In this document: positions 13,843 through 26,344 of the stretch, one piece after another
Layout: every line of letters begins with the position of its first letter
Numbering within the stretch: position 1 is the first letter of the stretch
Assembly (NCBI GenBank): GCA_033239005.1
Contig: BSQZ01000006.1
Coordinates: 12,179,162-12,243,161 of the forward strand
DNA length: 64,000 nt
Direction: 5' to 3'
Source: Lamellibrachia satsuma
Lineage: Eukaryota; Annelida; Polychaeta; Sabellida; Siboglinidae
The notes under the pieces: model-generated
Told to the model about the DNA's origin: nothing
The model's input: the letters and a program-made list of their open reading frames with translations, nothing else
Databases searched by the model: none
Position numbers and translations under genes: made by a program

Positions 13843-13947
13843 GCGAAATTCAAATTAAATGAAGTCTAAAGGGGAAAGCGATGCCAACATAAAATGGGTC
13901 AAACGTTTCACAACATTTCGCGAGATTTCATTTAATTTGAATTCCGC
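13843..13947. mobile_element. Small MITE with ~21-bp inverted ends
   Basis: GCGAAATTCAAATTAAATGA at the left and the complement of TTCATTTAATTTGAATTCCG at the right form near-perfect inverted ends of a 105-bp element just inside the left arm. Confidence 0.65.
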
Positions 13948-14029
13948 GAATAATTTGATAGTTGTCAAATCTTGGTGATATAACGTTTTGTATTGTGAAC
14001 ATTGACACTAAGGTGCTGCATGTGTGCAC

Positions 14030-15500
14030 TTTGACAGACTGTGCGCATGAGATGGTTCCTTTGCTCGCGGCTGTCTTAAACCTTTCTCTGAGATCTGGCG
14101 TAGTACCAGCTCGTCTGAAGAAAGCGCACGTCAGGCCACTACTAAAAAAACCGGGCCTGGACAAATCGGTTCTGAATAACTACAGACCCGTGTCGAATCT
14201 GCCCTATTTACCAAAGATAATAGAACGCGTTGAAGCGGCAAGAGTGTCGACTCACATGTCAGAGCACAATCTCAGCGAGCCCTATCAGAGTGCATACAAA
14301 CCTAATCACAGCGTTGAGACGGCTTTATTATGCGCACAGAACGACATATTGAAAGAAATGGATAATCAAAAAGTCATTATTCTGATGCTGCTTGACCTAT
14401 CGGCTGCATTTGACACTGTCGACCACAAAGTACTGTTGCGTGGGCTGTCACGGGATGTGGGTGTGGCCCATCATGCACTAAAATGGTCCACATCATACAT
14501 GAATGACAGAACTCAGTCCGTTCACACACATGATGCATCATCGCCTGTCCGTCCTCTTGCATATGGTGTCCCCCAAGGCTCGGTGCTCGGCCCCCAGCTG
14601 TTTCCTATATACACACCGCCTGGTGCCAAGATCATCAGCAAGTACAGTCTCACGTTCCACCTCTATGCAGATGGCACCCAAATTTACCCCCCCCCCAGTG
14701 AAACCTCTCCAGATGGACGTCGTCGGGGCTATCGAACGTTTTGAGGTGTGTGTGGCAAAAATGAGGGCATGGATGAGCTCCAATTTCCTGAAACTGAATA
14801 TCTTCGGTTCTGCGCAGTAGCTGAAGAAAATCGAGCTACATGCAGTACACATCGGCGATAGTTTGATCACGGTTACACATCGGCGATAGTTTGATCACGG
14901 TGTCTCATAATGTGCGGAATCTTGGTGTACAGTTCGACGAGACCATGACAATGGTGTTGCATATTACGGCGGTTTGCAACTCTGCTATCTACCATCTACG
15001 CAATATTGCAAGGATTAGGTGCTACCCAACCCCTGGGGCAACAGAGCGAATTGTGCACGCATTTGTGACAAGCAGACTCGATGTTGGCAATGCGTTGCTG
15101 TACCGACCCCCATTCAAACAAATCCAACGACTCCAAAGAGTGCAGAATTGGACGGTCCGCCTCGTGGCTGGTGCCACGAAGTTCTGCCGCGCGACACCGC
15201 TACCGAGAGAGCTGCACTGGCTGCCGATAGCAGTGCGAGTTGAATTCAAGATACTACTCCTCGTACACAGAACACTCAGTGGGCGTGCACCGGACTACGT
15301 CGCCAACTATGTCAGCCGACGTCTGCCACGTAGATCGTTGCGCCCGAGTGAACTTAATCTGCTTTGTGTCCCGCGAGCTAAACGGATTTGGGGAGACCGA
15401 TCCTTCGGCATCGCAGCCCCGACATTATGGAACCTGTTGCCACAACATTTGACATTAACATGGCTTTCAGAAGATGTTTTAAAGCACAGTTAAAGAAAAA
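14030..15500 (+). pseudogene. L2-like reverse transcriptase, interrupted by a CR1 insertion
   Basis: The first frame holds NLSLRSGVVPARLKKAHVRP, NNYRPVSNLPYLPKIIE, LLDLSAAFDTVDHKVLLRGL (motif A), YGVPQGSVLGPQLF (motif B) and HLYADGTQIY (motif C, with the second catalytic Asp replaced by Gly). After a frameshift the C-terminal frame (14,891-15,493) gives VRNLGVQFDETMTM, RLQRVQNWTVRLV, RELHWLPIAVRVEFKILLL and FGIAAPTLWNLLP. It stops where CR1 begins, in an A run; an L2-like 3' tail seems to resume at about 17,340. Endonuclease region absent. Confidence 0.9.
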
Positions 15501-17338
15501 AAAAATGACAGCAAGAGTTTTTATGCATATGTCAGGAGTAAACAAAACGTACAAGACAAGGTTGGACCTCTAGAAGACAGTGCTGGAAATATAATATCAC
15601 AGGGGTTTTTAATGGCGGAAGACCTAAATGGTTACTTCAGTTCAGTGTTTACCAAAGAAGATATTAGTTCATTACCAGTTGCTGATGCTAAATTTCAGGG
15701 GGCTAAATCTGAATATTTAGGACCGTTAGTTGTAACTCCAGAATTGGTAGCTAAGAAAATAAAGGCAATGAAGGATAACAAATCACCGGGAGTGGATGGG
15801 ATTCCTCCAAAATTACTAATGGAAACAGTAGATCAAATCAGTATACCACTTGCAAGAGTATTCAACTTGTCATTAAAAGAGGGAGTTGTTCCGTTTGAAT
15901 GGAAAGAAGCAAACATCATACCATTATTTAAAAAGGGTTCGAGAAATAAGTCAGAGAATTACAGACCAGTGAGTTTAACGTCAGTGATTTGTAAATTATT
16001 AGAAAGGTTAATTAAAGACCATATGGTGGACTTCCTCGTTAAGCATAAATTATTAAATTCATCTCAACATGGATTCCTTAAAGCGAGGTCATGCTTAACA
16101 AATATGTTATGTTTTTTGGAAGAAATCACTAAGTGGATAGACGTTGGATCGCCAGTAGATATTATCTACTTAGATTTTCAAAAAGCTTTTGACAAAGTGC
16201 CACATCAAAGATTGCTACTTAAATTAAAAGCCCATGGTATCGGGGATAGCATAACTGACTGGATAGAACAATGGCTGACTGACAGAAGACAACGAGTTGT
16301 AGTAGATGGAGAAGTTTCAAATTGGAAATCGGTTTTGAGTGGGGTACCTCAAGGATCAGTATTAGGACCTATATTATTCTTAATTTATATCAATGACTTG
16401 GACGACAGTATAACAAGTAACGTACTGAAATTTGCGGATGACACAAAACTGTTTAGAAAGGTTAATACTGATGGTGATAAACAACATTTACAAAATGATC
16501 TAGACAGATTAGTGAAATGGTTTGAGAAATGGCAGATGCTATTCAATTTTGGGAAATGTAAATGCCTACATACAGGACATGGGAACTTGAATGTAAACTA
16601 TAAAATGGGAGATACTGTTCTGGGTACTACTGTAAAAGAAAAGGACTTAGGAGTTACAATAAGCGCTGATATGAAAGTTTCAGAGCAGTGTGGTATTGCA
16701 GCTTCAAAGGGTAATCAAATTCTTGGATTGATTAGAAGAAGCATAACATACAAGGGAAAAAAAGTTAATTATACCTCTTTATAAAGCAATAGTTAGACCT
16801 CATTTAGAATACTGTATACAAGCATGGAGACCATATCGTAAGAAGGATATAGATACGCTTGAACGCATACAAAGGAGAGCAAGTAAAATGATTCCAGAAC
16901 TTAGAGACCTTAGTTATGAAGAACGCCTGAAAGAATGTGGTTTAACAACTCTAGAGACAAGGAGGTTAAGAGGAGATCAGATTGAAGTTTTTAAGATATT
17001 GAATGGGTATGAAAATATTGATAGAAATATGTTTTTCTCACTCAAGAAGGATAGCAGAACTAGAGGACATGAGGTAAAATTAGTAAAGGATCAATGTAGA
17101 TTGGACATCAGGAAGCACTCGTGCTCGCAGAGGACAATAAATGAATGGAACAATTTGTCTACAGATTGTGTAACTGCTAGCAGCGTGAATATGTTTAAAA
17201 ACAAGGTTGACACATATATCAGGAGGGCGGGTTATAAGTAGGTGAACATTGTTGGACTCTCGATAAGCCAATGGCTTCCTTGTCCACTTGCCATCTGGGC
17301 CTTTGGCTTGGATGGCAAATCTTGTTAAATCTTGTTAA
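15500..17338 (+). mobile_element. CR1-like retrotransposon, 5'-truncated (subfamily A), inserted in L2
   Basis: Begins inside KNDSKSFYAYVRSKQN at an A run of the L2 and carries a 390-codon open RT frame (15,612-16,784). This includes KSPGVDGIPPKLLME, NYRPVSLTSVICKLLER, YLDFQKAFDKVPHQRL (motif A), SGVPQGSVLGP (motif B) and KFADDTKLFRK (motif C). One extra A in the run at about 16,758 shifts the frame (KGKKVNYTSL instead of KGKKLIIPLYK); the rest continues to DTYIRRAGYK. The 3' end has two AAATCTTGTT units. It is the least damaged RT in the window: one frameshift and a missing 5' part. Confidence 0.95.
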
Positions 17339-17422
17339 GATACATTTAGAAAATAAAATAATTTGAACAGTTTGTACGGCGCCATGAGCAACGACTGTTG
17401 AAGTGGAGCCTTATTAATTTGA

Positions 17423-17474
<52 letters not shown>
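17339..17474 (+). mobile_element. Probable remainder of the L2 3' tail with (GATT)n
   Basis: After the CR1 end comes GAACAGTTTGTACGGCGCCA and a GATT run of about 12 units, plausible as the displaced L2 3' UTR. Assignment by position, not by clear homology. Confidence 0.45.
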
Positions 17475-17928
17475 CGAACGAGCAGAACACTTACGTTCGA
17501 CGCCTAATCGCATCTTAACCTAATCAAGCTTCTAAGCCGATTAGCCGAATCACGTTGTTAGCCCGTCTTGGCTCTTACATGCGTAGTAACACAGTGATAG
17601 ATGACCCGCAGTCGAGACGAGCCACGTTCAAATCAAATCGCATGTCGCTGGGGGGATAACGGGGTTTGACCTAGGGATTTGACCCAGGAAATGACCAGCG
17701 ATAAAAGTTTACGAAAATAACTGGGTGAGATGAAATGCGTGAGTGAAAAGAATAGAAGAATGGAGGAGCTGAGGGAGGAGGATGGGGTGAAGGAGAGATT
17801 CAGGAGGAAGCTGGAGAGGTGTCGGATAAAATGGGCTGAACACGTGGAAAGAATATAAATCTTTAGATTCTTGTGCACGACATTTTATTTAGTGAATGTT
17901 CGTTTAGATGGTCGGTGGTAGAACACCT
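17475..17928. repeat. Right arm of the 5-kb inverted repeat
   Basis: The complement of 12,840-13,115 plus 13,626-13,838, continuous here and interrupted there. It contains an ORF2-like tail on the plus strand (MEELREEDGVKERFRRKLER CRIKWAEHVERI). Confidence 0.88.
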
Positions 17929-17956
17929 AGTGAGTGCAAGTAATACCTATAGATGG

Positions 17957-18110
17957 TGCGTGCGTGCGTGTGTGTGTGCGTGTGCGTGCGCGTGTGCGTG
18001 TATTTGTGCCACATAGTAATACATATGAGTGTGTATGTACGTATTAAGTGTGTGACTACTTGTGCGTGTGTGCGTGTACGTGCATGCGTGCGTGTGTGTA
18101 CGCGCGCGCA
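17957..18110. repeat. TG/CG-rich simple sequence
   Basis: Imperfect GTGCGTGTGTG runs. The following 18,110-18,710 holds nothing recognised. Confidence 0.85.
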
Positions 18111-18711
18111 TCACCATTTTTATTAGCTAACTATACTGTAGAGTTTCCGTGTGGTGCTGTTGTTGGGAAGTGGAGAGCAGCGGCCGATGTGCAGACAACG
18201 CTATTTTTGCCGACTTGTACTGGCGTTCAAAACATTCCAGTGACAGTATGTAATGTGCAGGATATTGCATACTGCGATTTGTCGTGCATTGTCTATTCTC
18301 AGCTTACCAACTGAGTTATTGCAATGATTTATTGTGTCAGTTGTCAGGCAAATTATCACAAGGCTGACGACGTTTTTGTGTCTGATTGCATTTTTACTCC
18401 TAGTGGCTATTTCATGCCTAATCACGCCTTGATGCAGAACAACCTCCGCGCATGCGTGACCATTGATCATATCACCAATTCCAAACTGACATTTCACATG
18501 CACATCTTTGTTTTATTTGGTAAACTCCTAATCTTGTCTCTTTTTTTGAAGCCGCTACGTTGCTCAAGTACACCGTTGCAATGACGTAACCAATCGTATA
18601 CAACAAGGCGTTGCCATGCCAACCAGTCGTTCATACCACTCCGCGAAATGGTCATTTTGAATGTATAATCAAGTTGTGGCAGTGGAGATAGTGTCGAGGA
18701 GTGTCGATGAA

Positions 18712-19230
18712 CAATTCAGGGCGCCTCGTTTTCACCATCACTACCACTACTTAAACAGTTACACTGGCTTCCTGTTATTTATCGAATCATTTGAAACTGA
18801 CCACTCTTACATATCGTGCCATATCTATACAACAACCACTCTACTTGGCTAGTCTTCCGCATCTTTCAAATATCCCTAGGCAGTTCACATCAGCCATTTC
18901 ACAATAACTTATTGTTCCTAAGACTAAACTTAACTTGGGCAAACGGACTTTTTTGTTGCTGCGCCTAGGGTATGGGATAAACTCCCACTCACTTTGAAAA
19001 CATCTTAAACTATAGCTACCTTCCGAAAAAAACTCAAGACACATTAATTTTATTCCAAATTGCATTTCCACCATAAACTTTCGGTTGTCCCTCGCACTGA
19101 TAATGACTTTTGCGTGTCCCTGTTCACGATTACGCATAATGATTCTGTTTTGTTGCGCCTCTGAGCTCAGGTTCCTCGGGATATAGGTACCATAGAAGTT
19201 AATTATTATTATCATTATTATTAATTGTCA
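18712..19230 (+). mobile_element. L2-like 3' fragment
   Basis: GGGCGCCTCGTTTTCACCAT (matching 11,268) through CAAATATCCCTAGGCAGTTC to the terminal ATTATTATT. Same family as the 8.9-11.7 kb element, with frameshifts. Confidence 0.85.
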
Positions 19231-19477
19231 TATTCAAGGTCTGACCTGACAATGCTAGTTATGAGCGTACGTCATTATCTCCGTCATTGTAGGCCGACAC
19301 CGACCTCTGCCCTTCCTCAGATGAGACTTGTCAACATTTGCGCCACTGCATTGACGTATCTTTTACGCAATTAGTAATCGCAACCCATAGTGTGGGGTTG
19401 TTTAATTACGTAAAGATCGCGAGGCGACGCGTCACTGCGATGACGTGATATTTACGTAATTAAACAATCATGTCACG

Positions 19478-19870
19478 TGACCGCACACACGCGACAGTAT
19501 TGCATGCCACTGCGAGATCTGCCGGGGAGCGTAGTTCCTCCAGAAGCCGACAGATGTAGGTGGGTCATGTGGGTCTCGCCACAATCGCAGGTTTCAGGGT
19601 TGTTGTCATATCCCCACTTTCGCACGTTTTTGCGTGTCTTACCCATCCACGTAGGAGGTTCAATGCCTTCCAGGTGATCCAGTCCTGATTCGCACCCGGT
19701 GGTAAATGACACGGTTATCTAGTGAAGCCAGGCGATTGTCTATCGTCGGCTCTTGTCACAGTTGCAGAAGTTTCTAATTGGCTTATTGTCGTGAAGTTGT
19801 TCTTCTTTAGGTAATGCCATTTCGAGAGATGTCTAGCGCCAGACGACATGAAGTGCTGTAGCCCCCCACC
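19478..19870 (-). pseudogene. RTE/jockey-like ORF2 C-terminal fragment
   Basis: The minus frame has TRKNVRKWGYDNNPETCDCG ETHMTHL, the RxN--KWG--DS--C-CG--QTM-HL tail of non-LTR ORF2 proteins; weaker remnants lie upstream to about 19,870. Confidence 0.75.
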
Positions 19871-19994
19871 CCTCGTCACAGGGGACTAATGGTTTATTAC
19901 CAAGTCAATCCTTCTTTGATATTCTTTATTGCTAACTGGGCATTTGTATACTTCTCTAGTTTGCCGTCTATCACATACCTTCTTCCTTAACCCA

Positions 19995-20560
19995 CAAGCA
20001 ATAGTTAGACCACATTTGGAATATTGTATTCAAGCATGGAGGCCATATCGTAAAAAGGACATAGACAAGCTAGAAAGAATACAACGAAGAGCAACTAAAA
20101 TGATTCCAGAATTGAGAGACCTTAGTTACGAAAGGCGCTTATTACAATGTGGTTTGACAACACTAGAGACCAGGAGACTAAGAGGAGACCAAATAGAAGT
20201 GTTTAAAATAGTGAATGGTTATGTGGATGTTGACAGGAATATGTTCTTCAAACTTAAAGAAGGCAGTAGAACCAGATGACACAAAGCAGCATTAGTTAAG
20301 GAGCAGTGTATGTTGGACATGAGAAAGTACTCTCTCTCTCTCACAGAGGGTGATAAATGAATGGAACAAACTGCCAAATGATTGTGTTAATGCTAGTAGT
20401 GTGCATATGTTTAAAAATAGAATTGACAGATATTTGATAAGGGCGGGTTACACATAGATGAGAAAATTGTTGGACTCTCGATAAGCCAATGGCGTCCTTG
20501 TCCACTTGCCATCTGGAACTTGTTGTTTGGGATGACAATCTTGTTAAATAAGCTTGTTAA
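19995..20560 (+). mobile_element. CR1-like 3' fragment (subfamily B)
   Basis: AIVRPHLEYCIQAWRPYRKK, then ERIQRRATKMIPELRDLSYE, then CGLTTLETRRLRGDQIEVFK IVNGYVDVDRNMFFKLKEGS. A stop follows SRTR, then a damaged tail and the shared 3' UTR (TTGGACTCTCGATAAGCCAA). It differs from subfamily A at many codons. Confidence 0.9.
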
Positions 20561-20990
20561 ACATGCCGCACATAAACAAGACGGGACAGGTCTACGGTGT
20601 CACCAATTAGTCATTTGTGTCCACTATAAGTCAACGTAGTTCTTCGGGCTACCGAAAGCGCTACAAGTGCAAGAGTCAAAATTAACAGTGTTGTGTTATT
20701 TTGTCGGTTTGCGTGAGTTCTAGTGTGTGGTTTTGAAACGACAGGGATGGTAACTATTAAAATGTTAATGAATGACATGTTTTAATGCATTTGCGATTCG
20801 AAAATTTATCCGCCACTAGAAATTGGTTCGCCACTAGAAATAAGTTGCCTGGATGCAGGTAACGACACGTCTATGAAGACATTTCATTGGTTGATACGGA
20901 AATTCGGATGTTTTATTTGTGTGCGGGTGAATAAACCAGGGGTGACGGATTGATTGATTGACAAAAGGAGACGGGTAAAAAGAAAAAGGG
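20561..20990. other. Unassigned
   Basis: No feature recognised. Confidence 0.3.
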
Positions 20991-20993
20991 GTG

Positions 20994-21378
20994 ATAACAG
21001 AATATCACTACTTGGCTAGTCTCCTGCATCTTTCAAATATCCCTAGGCAGTTCAGATCATTCATTTCACAACAACTTATTGTGCCTAACACTAGATTTAA
21101 CTTGGGCAAACGTAATTTCTCTGTCGCTGCGCCTAGGGTCTGGAATGGACTCCCCATCACTTTGAAAACATCTGAAACTAGTAGCTACCTTAAGAAAAAA
21201 CTTAAGACATATTTATTCCAAATTGCATTTCCACCATAAATCTTCGGTGGTCCCCCGTTCTGATAATGACTTTGCGCGTCCCTGTTTACGATTATGCAAA
21301 ATGAATCTGGTTTGTTGTGCCTCTGAGGTCAGGTTCCTGACGATATAGGCGCCATAGAAGTTAAGTATTATTATTATT
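20994..21378 (+). mobile_element. L2-like 3' fragment
   Basis: One open frame: SLLHLSNIPRQFRSFISQQL, FNLGKRNFSVAAPRVWNGLP and KKKLKTYLFQIAFPP, then the 3' UTR ending in ATTATTATTATT. Third copy of this L2 family in the window. Confidence 0.9.
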
Positions 21379-22190
21379 GTTACGTAGTCAAGTACATAAT
21401 ACTTGTACCTGCTATGACCTCTGCCGTTGTGCCACACCCCATGACAGAGGTGCCACTCTCCATATCACCACTGCCACAATTTGATTACAAATTCAAAATG
21501 GACGGCTGGCGGAGAGATATAAACGAATGCTAGACGTCATTCTTGTTTACAACTTGTTACGTCGTAGCATATGGTCACGTGACACTGTTCATTGTGTAAA
21601 TTCAAATTTCCACGCGAAATACAATCCACAACTGTATGAGTTTACCAAATGAAATAAATATGTACACAATATGCGCATCAAATGTACGTTGTGGCAGGGT
21701 GATGTGATGTTGTGGCAGGGTTATGTAATGTGTGGCAGGGCACGTGCGTGTTCAACAATGGGGTAATCGACTTCGATGCCAGTCACGTACAATCCACGGT
21801 GACGGCGCACTCGGCGTCAACAAGGAATGGCGTCACCACGCGATCGATAGTTGCGCATCATCGGAAATAACCAGTGCAATTAGGTTGACTGTCAATTCAG
21901 CCCGCGCATTCAGATACCTATCTCATGCATGTTAGTTAACGGGGTTCCTCCAACCACATGTGAATACTTTGATAATGTGATGATGACGTGAATATGGTGG
22001 TAATGATATTGCATTATTACATCTTAGCTGCGAGTAATGTTTCGCGCGCACGCATACACGCACGCACGCACGCACGCACGCACACACAATCTTTTAGAAA
22101 GGGAGATAACAGGACTATCGTAAGATCCACGGACGAACTTTTGAACAGATTCAATGAACCCCCCTCGGGGGGGGGGGATAAATGAACAAC
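21379..22190. other. Unassigned, with a CA/CG simple repeat
   Basis: A GTGGCAGGG motif recurs three times at about 21,693-21,740 and a CACG run lies at 22,050-22,088. Nothing else recognised. Confidence 0.35.
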
Positions 22191-22191
22191 T

Positions 22192-22735
22192 CGTAAACCC
22201 AACATCAAGCTAAATGGAAACCGAACAGCCACCATCATTAGTGCATATGTATCAACCCTAGACACCGACGACGAAGTTAAGAAAACCTTCACTCAAACCT
22301 GGATACGGTTCCGTCTGCGGTACTGGCTTGCGTTAAAATAATCCTGCTATGTGACCTCAACGCCACAATCGGAAGTAATCGTGCTCTCTGGCCTGACACA
22401 ATTGGAAAGCAAGGGATATGAAACACAATAGCACCCTCCTTCACACCAAATATGCTGAACATAGAATTGTTTTTCGCCAAAAGAACCGCCTCAAGACATC
22501 GTGGCAACACCCAAGATCAAAACAGTGGCGCATGATTATGTTATATTCAGATCTAAGGAACGCAAAGATGTACACATCACTCGAACCACGACTAGTGCAG
22601 ACGAATACTGGACAGACCATCGCATCATCTACACCATGGAAATCAAGATCGCTCCCAAACGGCGACTCCAACACAAGCAATGTCGCAAAAAGATTAATAT
22701 CACCGCCAAACAAGTTCCCCTCCGTCATTGAACCA
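22192..22735 (+). pseudogene. Non-LTR retrotransposon endonuclease relic
   Basis: In shifting plus frames: IISAYVSTLDTDDEVKKTF, then a DFNATIGSN-like stretch (CTCAACGCCACAATCGGAAG), FRQKNRLKTSWQHPRSKQW, DYVIFRSKERKDVHITRTTT SADEYWTDHRI and KIAPKRRLQHKQCRKKINI. These are the C-terminal blocks of APE-type endonucleases (W-HPRS--WH-IDYV, R---R--GADC-TDH). Confidence 0.85.
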
Positions 22736-22889
22736 GCCAAAAACTCCGGACTGGATGAATATGTGAGACAGCCATGTGGACTTCCTCGCCAGAAAACAAG
22801 AGCCCTTTTTGTAAACGGTGAAAGAACGCAAGCTCTCCTGAAGTGGCCACATCACCCGACACAACACAATCTCAAAACCCATCCTGCAA

Positions 22890-23095
22890 GACATCCTGGA
22901 GGGCAAGAGACGACATCATGGAAGGCAAGAGAAGACACCCTGGAGGGCAAGAGAAGACACCGTGGAGGGCAAGAAAAGACACCCTGAAGGGCAAGAGAAG
23001 ACACCATGGAGGGCAAGAGAAGACACCATGGAGGGCAAGAGAAGACACCATGGAGGGCAAGAGAAGACACGCTGGAGGGCAAGAGAAAACGGGTC
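22890..23095. repeat. 22-bp minisatellite, about 9 copies, in the retroelement relic
   Basis: The unit is GGAGGGCAAGAGAAGACACC plus AT. It lies between the endonuclease relic and a short DW-like stretch (KTDWITNR) that would normally follow the endonuclease. Confidence 0.93.
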
Positions 23096-23339
23096 CACCA
23101 GAAGAAAGACTGACTGGATAACAAACAGGAATGGACAAATCTAAGCCCACCGATCTGCTACACACAGCAGAAGTCAGATTAAGCTGGCTGGTCAAGGGAG
23201 GAAGTGAAGATATCCGTGTCGCTGACGTCATCAATAGCCTTGTGTTCGTGGAAAATGTCGTACACTAGCAGCAACCAGAGAAGTCTGGGTGATGTTCTTT
23301 GTGGCCTTGCGCGGGTGTTGTACACAAGGGGTAGACATG

Positions 23340-24090
23340 ACAGTTTATAAGCAACCAGAGGAAAGTGCCCGCTTCGCCTGTACTTACCAAACAAGCCAGC
23401 CAAGTATGGCACCATGCTGTGGCGGAGTTACAATGTCGTCACTTCATAACCACTGAAAGGAGAAGTCAATTTGGGCAGAAAACCGACATGCTGATCAAAG
23501 TAGGACAGTTTTATGAAAACCACTGGTTCGTGGCTTCGAAACGGAATAAATATAGTGTGCGACTTCTTCACGTCAGAACCACTGGCAGAGGAATTAACAT
23601 TAGAGCATATGTTCCCGGCCAGAATCATACGCAAAAATAAAGGCGAGATCCATCAATAAATTATAGCCAATAATGAAATACCAAAAAAGTCAGCTCGGCT
23701 TTGCCGAGAACATATTACGATACTATCAGATGTGCCTTCCGAGTGTAAAGAAATGCTAGCTCTATCAACAATGCATCATAGCACTGCCACTGATGGATCA
23801 TAAACCTGGATTGATCCTTCACTATTTGGAAAAAAAGAGAGGACTTTATAACACGCATCATCTCATTAAAATTGTCTATTGCAAAGGAAAAACCAACCGA
23901 TGGATTATTCACACAATCATGTTATAGAATAAGCTGGATGTAGCTGAAGTTGCAGCATTTGTGATTGTGACTTGGATGTCACTGTGTGGACAAGGAATGA
24001 ACGGGGACAGTGCCACCGAAAGTTTCTGAAACAGCTTCGTCGTGAGCTGGTGGGTGGCCAAAGTCAAACTCGCCAGCAGAACCGCGACTG
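23340..24090 (+). pseudogene. piggyBac-type transposase relic
   Basis: Plus frames give RGKCPLRLYLPNKPAKYGTM LW, matching the R-R-PFR-Y-P-KPAKYGIK-W block of piggyBac DDE transposases. Then come CDFFTSEPLAEELTLEHMFP and RIIRKNKGEIHQ (the DNFFTS-PLA--L block, here Cys for the catalytic Asp, and RKNK-EIP). A C-terminal FLKQLRRELVGG follows. Numerous stops; the N-terminus is absent. Confidence 0.8.
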
Positions 24091-24094
24091 TTTA

Positions 24095-24296
24095 GATTAC
24101 TTATTCAACGTTTCGACTGCCACCGGCTGCCTTCATCAGGAATTCTGAGACGGCTAGTTCTTTACCCACCCGCTCACGTATGAGACTGCCTGCTTGCCAA
24201 GACAACTGGCGAGCGGGGGGAGAACTAGCTATCCCAACATTCCCGATGAAGGCAGCCGATGGCAGTCGAAACATCGAGAAAGTGATCTAAATAGTT
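24095..24296. repeat. Inverted repeat of ~75-bp arms
   Basis: ATTCAACGTTTCGACTGCCA CCGGCTGCCTTCATCAGGAA is matched by the complement of GATGAAGGCAGCCGATGGCA GTCGAAACATC. Such GATGAAGGCAG-GTCGAAAC motifs are widespread interspersed sequences in invertebrates; class not assigned. Confidence 0.7.
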
Positions 24297-26054
24297 GTGT
24301 TAGGTACCAACTCGATGAACATTTTCATGAATCGCCAGCAAAACACACGAGTTATGCAGCAAAATGTCCGAAATGCATTGCACATGTTGACTGTTGGTGA
24401 TTCCCGCACAACCCAAAGCCTTAAACTTCCAACTCTTTGCTGCACAACTTGTAACTGTAACAAATAAATGCTAAAAGAGATAATTGGTGAACTTGTGATT
24501 TTAATTGGGGTGTAAATATGAGAAAACACAACGGGTCATGTTTGACCCAGACAGCGGGTAATTTTTGACCTGGAATAAAAGTAACAAATTACTATTTTTC
24601 CTGTATATATGATATAAATAAACATATTTTGGATTAAGTTACCAAAGGAAACAGTGCAGTGACACATATTCACACCCATTGTGCCTTTCACAATCACTTA
24701 CTATCTTTTGCATTGAAAAAACATTTTATGCTTAAAAAAATTCTTTATACATTGTGTGTGTGAAAAAAATAACGTGGAAGAAAAATGTCTGATATTTGTT
24801 GGTAATCTTGTAAAACTAAATTACAAGGTGCAATTTAACTGCAACGTTTTTTAACTGAAAAAATATTTCCAACACTTTCACGTCGAAAAAATATACCGGG
24901 TAAAAATTTACCCTACCCATCCATTTGTTTTTATCCGTCCGCACGAAGGTTAAGCTTGCATGTGATGTTCTGTCCTCAAGGAGCCATGCACACACGTAAG
25001 CCAAGGCACACACACTCCACACTGCACGTTGAAGAGCTTACCGAGTGCAAGATGTTTTATGCGCCGATACATCTCATGCCATGCCAGATATCAATAGTCG
25101 GTTCTGCCGTCATCCCAGAAGAATATGAATGGACGATCATAGCTAAGAAAAATGAGCATCATTCCGATACTGATGTGCGATGTTTGGGCTATGACACACT
25201 ATCTACCTGCTAACAACTCACATTTACACGCCACAGTAAAATAATATTAATGACGTCACGGCTACCTGTGCGTGAAATCGAGTTATTATTGTGAAAACCT
25301 CATATGCATGCACGCCCGCACGCATACAGGCACACACGCACGCACGCAGGAACGCACCCACGCAGTCACACACGCACCCACGGAATCACCGTCACCTTAA
25401 TACCGAAAACCAATATTGCAACGACAGAGACGCAATTTAGACAAACGCGACACAGAAGCAATTTAGCGAAGGCGGTCGCAACAAAAACACAACATTTTAT
25501 TACGCCGCAGATCAAACTGCATCGTGTGATTGGCAAGCGGACAAAACGTATCACACAGACGATGACTTTCAGCGGCTTGCCCGGACGCCTCAGTAATCGG
25601 AACACGTAAGTAATATGCGCGCAGACGTGTCCCGACTTAACTCTGCCGTTACTGTTGTGTTCTCGCAATGACGGTTGCATCTGCCGCTCGATTCAGGCGC
25701 GCGATTGTGAAGCAAATGCAAATGCCACAAACGCGGCGACACCTGCGTTGGTAGTCAGCACGCGTAGCTCGCTCGTTACATTGCGAGGCGCACCGATTTA
25801 GCCACTCGATAGCGTCGAAGGCAATTATCTGCGCACATTTAATACTAGCGCTTGGCTGTTTCCGTGTAGCGAAATGATGCACAAATTATAATTTGGACGT
25901 GATTATCCGTCGACTGTACAAATGCCAGTAGTGCGAATATCATGCTCAAAGGCTGACAGACGAGGCACACCGAGTTAAGAAATTGCATACAGACTATTGA
26001 TGAAGCAATGACTTCTTTGGAAATGATATAATATGTAGCTTGTTGTTTTAGATG
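24297..26054. other. Unassigned intergenic region
   Basis: Short palindromes occur at 24,530 (GGGTCATGTTTGACCC) and 24,898 (GGGTAAAAATTTACCC), which could be transposon-end sequences. CACG-rich simple sequence is at 25,305-25,385. No gene recognised. Confidence 0.3.
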
Positions 26055-26062
26055 GTTGTTAT

Positions 26063-26229
26063 TGCTCTTTATCCCTGTAGTCCGGGGTGAGGCTGGCACC
26101 GATACCTCTTTATCACTGTAGTCCGGGGTGAGGCTGGCACCGATACCTCTTTATCCCTGTAGTCCGGGGTGAGGCTGGCACCGATACCTCTTTATCCCTG
26201 TAGTCCGGGGTGAGGCTGGCACCGATACC
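26063..26229. repeat. 41-bp tandem repeat, 4 copies
   Basis: CTTTATCCCTGTAGTCCGGG plus GTGAGGCTGGCACCGATACCT recurs at a 41-bp step with one A/C difference. Confidence 0.95.
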
Positions 26230-26344
26230 GGTCGTCGATTTTTGTTCCTTCTTCGTTACTGATCCCGTGTCACTGTCGTCTCCACCATTGTAATATTGTT
26301 AAATCGTATTAAACACGAAGCTAACCATAATACTGCTATCCACA

